DNA of 64,000 bases, from NCBI RefSeq assembly GCF_003148495.1, contig NZ_QGGH01000006.1, forward strand, positions 62,001 to 126,000, given 5' to 3'. Positions 16,405-24,117 of this stretch are shown here, in pieces. The stretch comes from Mesorhizobium loti. Its GTDB lineage: Bacteria; Pseudomonadota; Alphaproteobacteria; Rhizobiales; Rhizobiaceae. How positions within the stretch are numbered: the stretch's first letter is position 1; every line of letters begins with the position of its first letter. The notes under the pieces are model-generated. The model made no database searches. It was not told the origin of the DNA and worked only from the letters and a program-made list of their open reading frames with translations. Made by a program: the position numbers and the translations under genes.

Positions 16405-17653
16405 AGATGAGCTGGGCGGAGGCCCACAGAACGCCGTAGCCATGGACGGCGAACACCGCCAGCAGCGCTGCCGCCATGGCCAAGCGGTCGACGGTGCGAA
16501 TCGGCTTCAACTCGTGACGCGGCTTTACCCCGCTGCTCATCGTCAGCAGGCTGAGGATCGAAAACACCGCGCCCGTCCCGAGCAGAAAATTGGCGGAAAA
16601 ACCGGCCTGCCACCCCACAGCCAGGAAAGCCGAGAGCAGGAAGAACGAGGCCAGCGCCAGCGCGATCGGCCCGGGGCAGATCTGACGCAGCACCTGGCCG
16701 CCGTCGAATTTCCACACCGGCACCAGATTGGCGATGTTGAACAGGGCGGCAAAACCAGCCAGAGCCGCCAGCAGCATTGCCGCCAGCCGATGCCCTTCCG
16801 CGCTGGCAAAGCTACTTGCGGCGATTGCGATCGGCACCAGGAAGGCGGAGAAGCCGGCGCCCATCAAGGCCACGAAGGCGACCTCGAAACGGCTGTCATA
16901 GGGCCGGCCACCAATGGCGATGCCGCCGAGCAGCGGGATGAAGATCATCCGCGCCCTGTTGTGGCCCATCAGCCGAAATGCCGCCATGTGGCCGAGCTCG
17001 TGCAGGGCGACCACCGATGTGAGGATCGCGGCCAGCGCCAGCCCGCCGAAATGAAGCCCGAAGAACGGCCACAGGATCAGTGCCGACAGCGCGGCGAAGC
17101 CGACCTGGCTCAGCGGATGCTCGAACCAGCCGCCCTTGCGATACTGCCCGGTCCGCGCCCAGCGCTGCAGCTTGGAGAGTTCGCGGCGCATGGCGAAATA
17201 GCGGAACACCAGGAAGGCAACGCCGCGATAGCGATCGGTCTGGCTGAGCGTCACCCGCGTACCATTGCCCTCGGAAACGAGTTCGGTGGTTTCGCGAAAA
17301 TCCTTCCAGAACGAGGCGTCGAGCGCGGTGTCCTCGATGACCCGCATCGAGAAGTGGCTGCCCTCGACCACGTCTTCAAACCGCGACTTGCGCTCGATCG
17401 GCTTGCCGTCGCGGCCTTCCCAGGACAGCATGATTCGAGCCACGCCCTCACCGTCCGGCGCTTCGGCCGAGAGTATCTCACCGGACCAGCCGGCATCGCT
17501 GCCGAGCGGCCACAGCGCCTGCCAGAGGCGCTGCCGGTCCGCTGCTATCACGCGGCTGAGCCGGACCGTGCGCAGACCAAGCGGCACGGTCATCAAGAGA
17601 AAGATCAGCCCGAGATTGCTGGCCACGAGAATGGCCGTGACGATGGGCGACAC
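16403..17653 (-). CDS. Site-2 protease (M50)-like membrane protein with N-terminal polyketide-cyclase/SRPBCC-like region
   Basis: A 416-residue membrane protein. After an N-terminal helix, residues about 30-165 look like a SRPBCC lipid-binding domain (regular beta pattern, WEGRDGKPIERKSRFEDVVEGS). The membrane part carries HELGH at 218-222 and a second site, LVPVWKFDGG, with D317, the zinc ligands and catalytic Glu of intramembrane site-2 proteases. The combination suggests a protease that cuts within the membrane under control of a ligand-binding domain; the substrate is unknown. The start is the GTG at 17651-17653 with AGGGAGC upstream. The stop lies in the arm of a palindrome. Confidence 0.78.
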   Translation of the reverse strand: MSPIVTAILVASNLGLIFLLMTVPLGLRTVRLSRVIAADRQRLWQALWPLGSDAGWSGEILSAEAPDGEGVARIMLSWEGRDGKPIERKSRFEDVVEGSHFSMRVIEDTALDASFWKDFRETTELVSEGNGTRVTLSQTDRYRGVAFLVFRYFAMRRELSKLQRWARTGQYRKGGWFEHPLSQVGFAALSALILWPFFGLHFGGLALAAILTSVVALHELGHMAAFRLMGHNRARMIFIPLLGGIAIGGRPYDSRFEVAFVALMGAGFSAFLVPIAIAASSFASAEGHRLAAMLLAALAGFAALFNIANLVPVWKFDGGQVLRQICPGPIALALASFFLLSAFLAVGWQAGFSANFLLGTGAVFSILSLLTMSSGVKPRHELKPIRTVDRLAMAAALLAVFAVHGYGVLWASAQLI

Positions 17654-17764
17654 GCGACGTTGCTCCCTGTCTTTCAGGGCACCCTAACGTTGCGGCGGCA
17701 AGAAAAGCTTAACGGCAGAGCGGGTCATAACCCACTCAGGATCACGGCGGCGAATGCCGTCAAA

Positions 17765-17851
17765 TCACATGGCTCCGATCCAGATCGCCATGGAAACGAG
17801 AAAGGTGCTCATGCAAACCAGTGAGATGACATCCTGAACCAGATCGGTCAT
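17765..17851 (-). CDS. 28-residue single-helix membrane microprotein behind an SOS box (SidA-like candidate)
   Basis: A 28-codon ORF with a strong ribosome binding site (AGGAGAGAG, two bases before the ATG at 17849-17851). The protein begins MTDLVQDVIS, then runs as one hydrophobic helix (about 8-27) with C13, W23 and an IWIGAM end. A perfect alphaproteobacterial LexA box lies 23 bp upstream, overlapping a plausible promoter. Caulobacter SidA is a 29-residue SOS-induced inner-membrane protein that blocks division through FtsW. Here size, topology, regulation and location downstream of lolD all agree, but homology cannot be proven at this length. It is separated from lolD by 212 bp. Confidence 0.6.
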   Translation of the reverse strand: MTDLVQDVISLVCMSTFLVSMAIWIGAM

Positions 17852-17873
17852 AACTCTCTCCTGTTGTTGATAT

Positions 17874-17888
17874 GTTCGCAGTTTGTTC
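17874..17888 (-). promoter_or_regulatory. LexA/SOS box (GTTC-N7-GTTC)
   Basis: GTTCGCAGTTTGTTC on the plus strand is an exact match to the alphaproteobacterial LexA operator. On the minus strand (GAAC-N7-GAAC) it lies between a TTGACT -35-like hexamer at 17903-17908 and the microprotein start, so LexA binding would cover the -10 region. It is the only such box I found in the window. Confidence 0.75.
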
Positions 17889-18063
17889 TAATTTTGTTTC
17901 AAAGTCAACGACCACAATCCGGCTACATCAGGAATTTTCGGGCGATCAAATCGGCAGGGTTAAGAAAAGGTTGAGGACCGAGCGGCAGCTACCGATGGGC
18001 CAGATACAGGCATCAGTGGCGGACTGACGGTGAGCCGCCCGCCAAGGTTTGTCGAGACCGAGG

Positions 18064-18753
18064 TCAGCCCGAACCGAGAGGCACCACTTTACCGTCGGCC
18101 AGCGTCACCCGCCGGTCCATGCGTGATGCCAGCTCGTGATTGTGGGTGGCGATCAGGGCCGCAAGGCCCGATTGCTTGACCAGCGCCGCCAGCGCCTCGA
18201 ACACATAAGAGGCGGTGACCGGGTCGAGATTGCCGGTCGGCTCATCCGCCAGCAGCACCAGCGGCGCATTGGCGACCGCCCGCGCAATGGCGACGCGCTG
18301 CTGCTCGCCGCCGGAGAGTTCGGACGGCCGGTGCGATGCGCGCTTGCCGATCTGCATATAGTCGAGCAGTTGTGCCGCGCGCTCGGTCGCGTCCTTGCGG
18401 CTCAGCCCTTTGATGAGCTGCGGCATCATGATGTTTTCCAGCGCCGAGAACTCCGGCAGCAAATGATGGAACTGGTAGACGAAGCCGACATCGTTGCGGC
18501 GAATCGCCGTGCGCTCGTCGTCGGAGAGCCGCCCGCAGGCACGGCCGGCCAGGATGACGTCGCCGGCGTCGGGACGCTCCAGCAGGCCGGCAGTGTGCAG
18601 AAGCGTCGACTTGCCGGTGCCGGACGGCGCCACCAGCGCCACCATCTCACCGCGCTTCAGCGAGAAGTCCGCACCGTTGAGAATGGTGAGCTTGCGCGGC
18701 CCCTGGACATAGTGCCGCTCGACGCTCTTCAGCTCGATAATGACCTCGGCCAT
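18064..18753 (-). CDS. lolD: Lipoprotein-releasing ABC transporter, ATP-binding protein
   Basis: A 229-residue ABC ATPase that powers release of lipoproteins from the inner membrane by LolCE-type permeases. Walker A is APSGTGKST (42-50; the usual first Gly is Ala), the signature LSGGEQQRVAIARA lies at about 143-156 and Walker B LVLLADEPTGN at about 163-173. The LolD-typical HLLPEFSALENIMMP precedes the signature. The start codon overlaps the lolC stop by one base (TAATG). The long frame extending further upstream is antiparallel to nothing and runs inside lolC, so the start at 18753 is secure. Confidence 0.93.
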   Translation of the reverse strand: MAEVIIELKSVERHYVQGPRKLTILNGADFSLKRGEMVALVAPSGTGKSTLLHTAGLLERPDAGDVILAGRACGRLSDDERTAIRRNDVGFVYQFHHLLPEFSALENIMMPQLIKGLSRKDATERAAQLLDYMQIGKRASHRPSELSGGEQQRVAIARAVANAPLVLLADEPTGNLDPVTASYVFEALAALVKQSGLAALIATHNHELASRMDRRVTLADGKVVPLGSG

Positions 18754-20039
18754 TACTCGTACCTCAAGGCTTCGACCGGATCGAGACGCGCGGCCCGCCA
18801 TGCCGGAAACACCGTTGCCAGGAAGGATAGGCCGAGCGCCATCAGGATGACATAGGTCGTCTCGCGCGGATCCATCTTCGCCGGCAGCTGGCTGAGGAAA
18901 TAGAGTTCCGGGTTGAACAGCACCTTGCCGGTCATCCACGAGAAGAACTGGCGGATGGATTCGATGTTGGTGCAGATCAGCACGCCGAGCAGCACGCCGG
19001 CGAGCGTGCCGGTCACGCCGATCGCCGCACCCGTCATCAGGAAGATGCGCAGGATGGCGCCGCGCGACGCCCCCATGGTGCGCAGGATGGCGATGTCGTG
19101 CCCCTTGTCCTTCACCAGCATGATCAGGCCGGAGATGATGTTCAGCGCCGCCACCAGCACGATCAGCGTCAGGATCATGAACATGACATTGCGCTCGACC
19201 TGCAGGGCGGAGAAAAAGGTCTCGTTGCGCTGGCGCCAATCGACCATGTCGATCGGCCGCTGCGCCGCCGCCTCCACCTTCGGTTTCAGCGCATCGACAT
19301 CATCGGGATTGTCGACATAGATCTCGATCGTCTGCGCCCGGCCGTCCATGTTGAAATAAAGCTGCGCTTCGGAGAACGGCATGTAGACGATGGAGGTGTC
19401 ATATTCGGACATGCCGACTTCGAAGATCGCCGCGATCTTGTAGCCCTTCATGCGCGGCGTCGTGCCAATCGGGGTCACGTCGCCGTCCGGCGAGATCAAG
19501 GTGATGGTGTCACCAAGCGTCAGGCCGAGATTCTCAGCCATGCGCTTGCCGATGGCAACGCCCTCGCCGGTGTCGAAATCGGCGATCGAGCCCTGCTTGA
19601 TGTTGCTGGCCACGATGGCGATCTTGCTGAGATCCTCGCCTCGGATGCCGCGCACCAGCGCTCCGGTTCCACCGCCGACATTGCCTTGCGCCAGCACCTG
19701 GCCGTCGATCAGCGGGATGGCGTATTTGACGCCTGATACACCGTTGATGCGGCCGGCGACCTGCGCATAGTCCTCAAGCGGCGAATCGAGCGGCTGCACG
19801 ATCAGATGGCCATTGACGCCGAGGATGCGCGTCAACAGCTCCGCCCTAAAGCCGTTCATCACCGCCATCACCACGATCAGCGTGGCGACGCCCAGCATAA
19901 TGCCGAGGAAGGAGATCGAGGCGATCACCGAGATCACCGTCTCCTTGCGCCGCGAGCGCAGATAGCGCCACGCGACCATGCGCTCGAAGATGGAAAAGGG
20001 TCCGGCGCCCGCCGATCTTGCCGCCACCGCCTCGCTCAT
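18753..20039 (-). CDS. lolC: Lipoprotein-releasing ABC transporter, permease (LolC/E)
   Basis: A 428-residue MacB/FtsX-type permease. One transmembrane helix near residue 40 (TVISVIASISFLGIMLGVAT) is followed by a periplasmic domain of about 230 residues and three helices at the C-terminus, with the ending FPAWRAARLDPVEALRYE typical of LolC/E. Alphaproteobacteria commonly have a single LolC/E-type permease that acts as a homodimer with LolD. The start is placed at the ATG at 20037-20039, which overlaps the proS stop (ATGA). Upstream sequence in this frame is arginine-rich shadow of proS. Confidence 0.92.
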   Translation of the reverse strand: MSEAVAARSAGAGPFSIFERMVAWRYLRSRRKETVISVIASISFLGIMLGVATLIVVMAVMNGFRAELLTRILGVNGHLIVQPLDSPLEDYAQVAGRINGVSGVKYAIPLIDGQVLAQGNVGGGTGALVRGIRGEDLSKIAIVASNIKQGSIADFDTGEGVAIGKRMAENLGLTLGDTITLISPDGDVTPIGTTPRMKGYKIAAIFEVGMSEYDTSIVYMPFSEAQLYFNMDGRAQTIEIYVDNPDDVDALKPKVEAAAQRPIDMVDWRQRNETFFSALQVERNVMFMILTLIVLVAALNIISGLIMLVKDKGHDIAILRTMGASRGAILRIFLMTGAAIGVTGTLAGVLLGVLICTNIESIRQFFSWMTGKVLFNPELYFLSQLPAKMDPRETTYVILMALGLSFLATVFPAWRAARLDPVEALRYE

Positions 20040-21364
20040 GCAGCGACACCGAAGCGCTTCTTCGCGTCCGCGATCGGCAGCGTCTCGCGCTCGCCGGTCT
20101 TGCGATTCTTGATCTCGATCTCGCCGGCGGCCACGCCGCGCGGTCCGACGATCACCTGCCATGGCAGGCCAATCAGATCGGCGGTGGCGAACTTGCCGCC
20201 GGGCCGCTGGTCGGTGTCGTCGTAGAGCACGTCCTTGCCGGCGGCGACGAAAGCGGCATGCAGCTCGTCGCAGACGCGGTCGCACTCGGCGTCGCCCGCC
20301 TTCATGTTGATCAGCCCGATGTCGAACGGCGCCACAGCTTCGGGCCAGATGATGCCGTTGTCGTCATGGCTGGCTTCGATGATCGCCGCGACCAGGCGCG
20401 ACGGACCGATGCCGTAGGAGCCGCCGGAGACGAAATGATCCTTGCCGTCGGGCCCGGTCACCTTGGCGCCCATGGGCTTGGAATACTTATCGCCGAAATG
20501 GAAGATGTGGCCGACCTCGATGCCGCGCGCCGAGACCTTGTCACTCTCGCCGATCTTTTCCCACGCCGCCTCGTCATGCATCTCGTCGGTGGCGGCGTAG
20601 GGCGTCGTCCACGTCTTGACGATGTCGGCGATCTCGGCGTCGTTGGCAAAGTCGGTATTGGCGCCGGGCACATCGAGCGAAAGATAGTCGCGATGACAGA
20701 AGACCTGGCTCTCGCCGGTGTCGGCGAGGATGATGAATTCATGGCTGAGATCGCCGCCGATCGGCCCGGTGTCGGCCCGCATCGGTATAGCCTGCAGCCC
20801 CATGCGCGTGAAGGTCCGGAGATAGGACACGAACATCCTGTTGTAGGCCGCCTTTGCGCCCTCGAAGTCGAGGTCGAAGGAATAGGCGTCCTTCATCAGG
20901 AATTCGCGCGACCGCATGACGCCGAAGCGCGGCCGCACTTCGTCGCGGAACTTCCACTGGATGTGGTAGAGATTGAGCGGCAGGTCCTTGTAGGACTTCA
21001 CATAGGCGCGGACGATCTCGGTGACCACTTCCTCATTGGTCGGGCCGTAGAGCATGTCGCGGTCTTGCCGGTCCTTGATGCGCAGCATCTCCTTGCCGTA
21101 GTCGTCATAGCGGCCGCTTTCGCGCCACAGATCGGCCGACTGGATGGTCGGCATCAGGATTTCCAGCGCGCCGGCGCGATTCTGCTCCTCGCGGATGATG
21201 CGGCAGACCTTGTCCAGTACCCGCTTGCCGAGCGGCAGCCACGAGAAACTGCCCTGCCCCTGCTGGCGGATCATGCCGGCGCGCAGCATCAGCCGGTGCG
21301 AGACGATTTCAGCCTCGCGCGGATTTTCTTTGAGGATAGGCAGGAAATAGCGCGACAAACGCAT
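20036..21364 (-). CDS. proS: Proline--tRNA ligase (short alphaproteobacterial type)
   Basis: A 442-residue class II prolyl-tRNA synthetase. Class II motifs are visible: motif 2 FRDEVRPRFGVMRSREFLMKD (given as FRDEVRPRFG and MRSREFLMKD) and motif 3 GIGPSRLVAAIIE. The enzyme lacks the large editing insertion of the bacterial type, as is usual in alphaproteobacteria, and ends with an anticodon-binding domain. It begins the proS-lolC-lolD run of overlapping genes. The upstream 550 bp to the DUF1467 gene holds a terminator and a candidate small RNA on the other strand. Confidence 0.95.
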   Translation of the reverse strand: MRLSRYFLPILKENPREAEIVSHRLMLRAGMIRQQGQGSFSWLPLGKRVLDKVCRIIREEQNRAGALEILMPTIQSADLWRESGRYDDYGKEMLRIKDRQDRDMLYGPTNEEVVTEIVRAYVKSYKDLPLNLYHIQWKFRDEVRPRFGVMRSREFLMKDAYSFDLDFEGAKAAYNRMFVSYLRTFTRMGLQAIPMRADTGPIGGDLSHEFIILADTGESQVFCHRDYLSLDVPGANTDFANDAEIADIVKTWTTPYAATDEMHDEAAWEKIGESDKVSARGIEVGHIFHFGDKYSKPMGAKVTGPDGKDHFVSGGSYGIGPSRLVAAIIEASHDDNGIIWPEAVAPFDIGLINMKAGDAECDRVCDELHAAFVAAGKDVLYDDTDQRPGGKFATADLIGLPWQVIVGPRGVAAGEIEIKNRKTGERETLPIADAKKRFGVAA

Positions 21365-21570
21365 GGACTGGTCCGTGAGTGAGGATGGCCGCGTCAGAAT
21401 CGGCGCGACATTGGCTTGCTTGACCCGGCTTCATAGCCATTTCATGGCCGAATGGGAACCCAAACCCGGCGGCGCAGTGCCGCACGCGTCTTACTGGACG
21501 TTTCGAAAGCAAAGCCTGCCATACTATTGTGCAGTGCAGCACGAGAATGCCTGTTTCGAGGCAAAATTCT

Positions 21571-21757
21571 TCGTGACATTTTCATTCGCGTTAGGCTAAT
21601 GTGCCCCGATAACCGAGAGGGTAGAAAAAAATCTGCTCTCCTACGCGGTCAAAGTCTTGGGAGGATGCGATCTAGGCGCGGTTACTCGCTGCCGCCGGAA
21701 ACCGGAAACAGATCGGACGCGTTTAAATTGCAAGGCCTTGTGCCTTGCATTTTTTTT
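21571..21757 (+). ncRNA. Candidate small RNA ending in a strong Rho-independent terminator
   Basis: A possible promoter (GTGACA at 21571-21576, 16 bp, GCTAAT at 21593-21598) is followed by about 150 nt without a convincing ORF and then by a textbook terminator at 21729-21757. The putative transcript contains an unpaired-looking GCTCTCCTACG segment that could pair with Shine-Dalgarno sequences. No plus-strand gene lies upstream that the terminator could serve, which is the main reason to propose an RNA. The promoter call is weak and the family is not recognised. Confidence 0.45.
21729..21757 (+). terminator. Rho-independent terminator
   Basis: The perfect 7-bp stem TGCAAGG (21729-21735) / CCTTGCA (21743-21749) with loop CCTTGTG is followed by eight T (21750-21757). 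It points along the plus strand, away from proS, with no plus-strand gene upstream. Confidence 0.85.
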
Positions 21758-21886
21758 GTGCAATCATCCGCTTAGCGCAACGCGTTGCCAAACCGCCTTA
21801 CCTCGCGTCAGCACTCCCCAGCCACAAAACGGCACGGCATTGCCGTCCGAAACCGCCCATCGTTCCGATGGATGAAAACGTCTTTT

Positions 21887-21922
21887 GCCGGACAGTCTAT
21901 TTGGGCCGGACAGTCTATTTGG
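21887..21922. repeat. Exact tandem duplication of 18 bp at the end of the DUF1467 gene
   Basis: GCCGGACAGTCTATTTGG occurs at 21887-21904 and again at 21905-21922 with no mismatch. The stop codon of the minus-strand DUF1467 gene (21915-21917) lies in the second copy, so the first copy is a non-coding echo of its last codons. Confidence 0.9.
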
Positions 21923-22199
21923 CTGGCGTCTGACCGAAATCCGGCACGATGTGGGGGATGTCGTTGAGGCTGTATCCCAGGCCATGCGTCAGGCCATAGA
22001 AAATGGCCATCAGGATCGCGGTGGCGACGGTGGTGCGGATCACGGCGCGCAGCATGTGGGGGCCGCGCGGTGCACTCGGAACCGTGCCCAGCGTCACATC
22101 ATGATCGTCGTCCTGCGTCTTCACGCTGAACGGCAGCACGGCAAACAACACCACCCACCAGGTCGCGAAAAACAGGGCGGTGAACGAAACCCAGCTCAT
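21915..22199 (-). CDS. DUF1467 family small membrane protein
   Basis: A 94-residue protein with two hydrophobic helices (about 5-25 and 52-72) and a charged loop between (SVKTQDDDHDVTLGTVPSAPRGP). Members of DUF1467 are found, as I recall, next to mce and proS across Rhizobiales; the function is unknown. The start overlaps the stop of mce (ATGA, 22196-22199), so the two are co-translated. Confidence 0.8.
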   Translation of the reverse strand: MSWVSFTALFFATWWVVLFAVLPFSVKTQDDDHDVTLGTVPSAPRGPHMLRAVIRTTVATAILMAIFYGLTHGLGYSLNDIPHIVPDFGQTPAK

Positions 22200-22600
22200 G
22201 ATTGCTCCAGTTCGATCAGCGTGCCGAAGAAATCCTTCGGATGCAGGAACAGCACCGGCTTGCCATGGGCGCCGATCTTCGGGTTGCCGTCGCCCAGCAC
22301 GCGGGCGCCGGCAGCCTTGAGCTGGTCACGCGCGGCCAGGATATCGTCGACCTCGTAGCAGAGATGATGCATGCCGCCGGACGGGTTCTTCGCGAGGAAC
22401 GCTGCGATCGGCGAGCCCTCGCCAAGCGGCTCCAGCAATTCGATCTTGGTGTTGCCGACATTGACGAACACCACCCTGACGCCATGCTCCGGCAGCGCCT
22501 GCGGCTCCGTCACCTCGGCGCCGAGCGTATTGCGGTAAGCAGCGACGGCCGCGGTCAGGTCCGGCACCGCGAGCGCGACATGGTTCAGCCGTCCGAGCAT
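22196..22600 (-). CDS. mce: Methylmalonyl-CoA (ethylmalonyl-CoA) epimerase
   Basis: A 134-residue vicinal-oxygen-chelate enzyme. Metal ligands H7 (LGRLNHVALAV), H79 (GGMHHLCYEV) and E130 (FGTLIELEQ) are in place. It racemises 2R- and 2S-methylmalonyl-CoA and in ethylmalonyl-CoA-pathway organisms also ethylmalonyl-CoA, thereby linking propionyl-CoA and glyoxylate metabolism. This would complement the malyl-CoA lyase encoded at 8.1 kb. The start is the ATG at 22598-22600; 34 further upstream codons lack similarity to the family. Confidence 0.92.
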   Translation of the reverse strand: MLGRLNHVALAVPDLTAAVAAYRNTLGAEVTEPQALPEHGVRVVFVNVGNTKIELLEPLGEGSPIAAFLAKNPSGGMHHLCYEVDDILAARDQLKAAGARVLGDGNPKIGAHGKPVLFLHPKDFFGTLIELEQS

Positions 22601-22876
22601 GTGCGAGCGATCACTCCTCTGTCCAGTGACTGCGTCATACGTCAAATCGACTGATATCAATAGCCATGCACGAGGCGCGCACTGTCGCAGTTCGATGATC
22701 ATTCTTCCAAATCACGATCGAGGCTGTTCCGATCGCCAGCCGCAAAGCACAAACGGCGATGTCCGATATCCGCCCTGCCCGCGCCCGCATTTTTCCTTTC
22801 GATCTCGGGTCATTCAAAGCTGCCGCCTTGCTCGATGCCGTCGATGGCGCGAGATTAATTGTTCACCCGCTCGCAC

Positions 22877-23410
22877 CTATTCTTTGCCGACCAGGTCCTG
22901 AGGTATGGCTTCACAATGAAGATCCACTGCCTGACTCTGGGCTAGGGTGATCTGGTCCTGAAACAGATCGCAATGCAGCTGATTATCATTGGCACCCGGC
23001 GTATTTGATCCGGAAAATATCTGGACCAGGACGCTCGGCTTCTGGTCGACAATGTCTGCCAGCTTCTTCGCAATCACTGGGGCGCCCGTTACGTGGACCG
23101 TTTGGTCGACGACATCGACAGGAATGGTTTCCGCGCCCATTTCCAGTTGAGCATAAGGCTTGAGCTTTAGGCGCGCGATGGCTTCCGGGCTGGCGTCGCC
23201 GTAAAACTGATTGGCAAGGGTGACCTGCCGATGCAGGCTTTTCATTCTCTCGATGGCCTCTGGGCTGAAACTGATTTTCACGTCATAGCCGTAGGACTTG
23301 GCAGCAGGCGTTGCGGCGGCCGCCTCGCCAGCATCTGAACCAAGTTGCACCAAGGCCCCGCCGACGGCGGCCAGCGCAACTACTCTGAGAAGCTGGAACG
23401 GTCTAGTCAT
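22877..23410 (-). CDS. Secreted protein of unknown function, 177 residues
   Basis: The protein starts with a signal peptide (MTRPFQLLRVVALAAVGGAL, cleavage probably near EAAAATPAA, about 30-35). The mature part is mixed alpha/beta, with a YGYDVKISFSPEAIERMKSL segment and two Cys near the C-terminus (LHCDLFQ, DLHCEAIP). I recognise no family. A very strong ribosome binding site (AGGAGG) precedes the ATG at 23408-23410, and that ATG overlaps the stop of a small upstream ORF. Local GC is visibly lower than in flanking genes (about 53% in sampled lines). It lies in an islet between mce and rnj. Confidence 0.7.
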   Translation of the reverse strand: MTRPFQLLRVVALAAVGGALVQLGSDAGEAAAATPAAKSYGYDVKISFSPEAIERMKSLHRQVTLANQFYGDASPEAIARLKLKPYAQLEMGAETIPVDVVDQTVHVTGAPVIAKKLADIVDQKPSVLVQIFSGSNTPGANDNQLHCDLFQDQITLAQSQAVDLHCEAIPQDLVGKE

Positions 23411-23535
23411 ATAAGATTTCCTCCTGTGATGGGGCTTCTGCGAAAAACCGATGAAACCAGATAGGCCATTACGGCGCCGACAATGCCGACAGCCAGATAA
23501 GCCGACATTGCCCACAGGCTGTTCGTTTCAATCAC
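23407..23535 (-). CDS. Small single-helix membrane ORF coupled to the downstream secreted protein
   Basis: A 42-codon frame from GTG at 23533-23535 (or 33 codons from ATG at 23506-23508) that ends TATATGA, its stop overlapping the next start. The protein has one hydrophobic helix (MSAYLAVGIVGAVMAYLVSS) and a short basic tail (VFRRSPITGG). No good ribosome binding site precedes either start, but the overlap and the helix make it a credible gene or leader. It lies between two secreted-protein genes on the same strand. Confidence 0.5.
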   Translation of the reverse strand: MIETNSLWAMSAYLAVGIVGAVMAYLVSSVFRRSPITGGNLI

Positions 23536-23571
23536 TTGGCATCATCGACATCTCGCTGGAGTCGGAACGCT

Positions 23572-24033
23572 TCAGTGGTTGATGACGCTGATTTCCCAAG
23601 ACGTCCCGGTACAAGCCTCTCCGTCCACGCAGAACGCGTTCACCCACAGCTGTCCTTTGTCGAACATGATGCCTTTGCTGCTAACCTTCAGATCTTTGTA
23701 TTTCTGCTGTTTCACGACCTTGATCACCGCCGGGGTGATGATCTGGTCGTAGACCGGAAGAAGATCCTCGTACGTGGCGAATATGCGTTCTTTGCCGTCA
23801 ACGGTGATGGTCACCGGATATTCGTATTCCTGGCCCATCTTTGTCCCGTCGGCGATGTTGAGCTGCAGGAATTTAAACGCGGCGAGAAACCCCGTGTGGT
23901 CTACTTTCAGGAGACTATCGATGTGGGCATTCACCGCGCCCACGGATTGTGCGTAGGCCGGCTGTGACAGTGCCGCGCACACGACAAAGGCCGCCAACGG
24001 CCTCCAGGTTCCAGTTTTCACGATTCCCCCCAT
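23572..24033 (-). CDS. Secreted protein of unknown function, about 150 residues
   Basis: The N-terminus is a signal peptide (RPLAAFVVCAALSQPAYAQS; cleavage after AYA, about residue 28). The mature protein has an alternating strand/helix pattern, with two Cys in AFCVDGEACTGTSWE near the C-terminus that could form a disulfide. No family is recognised. The ATG at 24031-24033 lacks a clear ribosome binding site; a GTG four codons in (24021) follows GGGGGGA and may be the true start. Together with the micro-ORF and the 177-residue secreted protein it forms a three-gene, low-GC cassette. Confidence 0.68.
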   Translation of the reverse strand: MGGIVKTGTWRPLAAFVVCAALSQPAYAQSVGAVNAHIDSLLKVDHTGFLAAFKFLQLNIADGTKMGQEYEYPVTITVDGKERIFATYEDLLPVYDQIITPAVIKVVKQQKYKDLKVSSKGIMFDKGQLWVNAFCVDGEACTGTSWEISVINH

Positions 24034-24117
24034 TTAGTCTTGCCCGAGACGACTTGTCGTCTACGACGACGACCAAACTGAGGCAAATGCAAGCGAATTG
24101 TGCGTCTGGGTCGTGTC

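Larger units (their letters stand above)
17654..18063. other. Intergenic region between lolD and the site-2 protease gene
   Basis: Apart from the microprotein and its SOS box, this 410-bp stretch shows no gene. dnaE, which I would expect after lolD in many relatives, is not here, so gene order has been broken at this point. Confidence 0.6.
21365..21914. other. Intergenic region between the DUF1467 gene and proS
   Basis: This 550-bp stretch shows no supported protein gene. It holds the candidate small RNA and terminator, and at its end an exact 18-bp tandem duplication. The proS promoter must lie in its left part. Confidence 0.6.

Noticed and set aside
21399..21599. Short plus-strand ORFs upstream of the candidate small RNA
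   Set aside because: No ribosome binding sites, no coding-type composition and no similarity recognised.
22759..22950. 63-codon plus-strand ORF beside mce
   Set aside because: No ribosome binding site, no recognisable content, and it overlaps the 3' end of a better supported secreted-protein gene.
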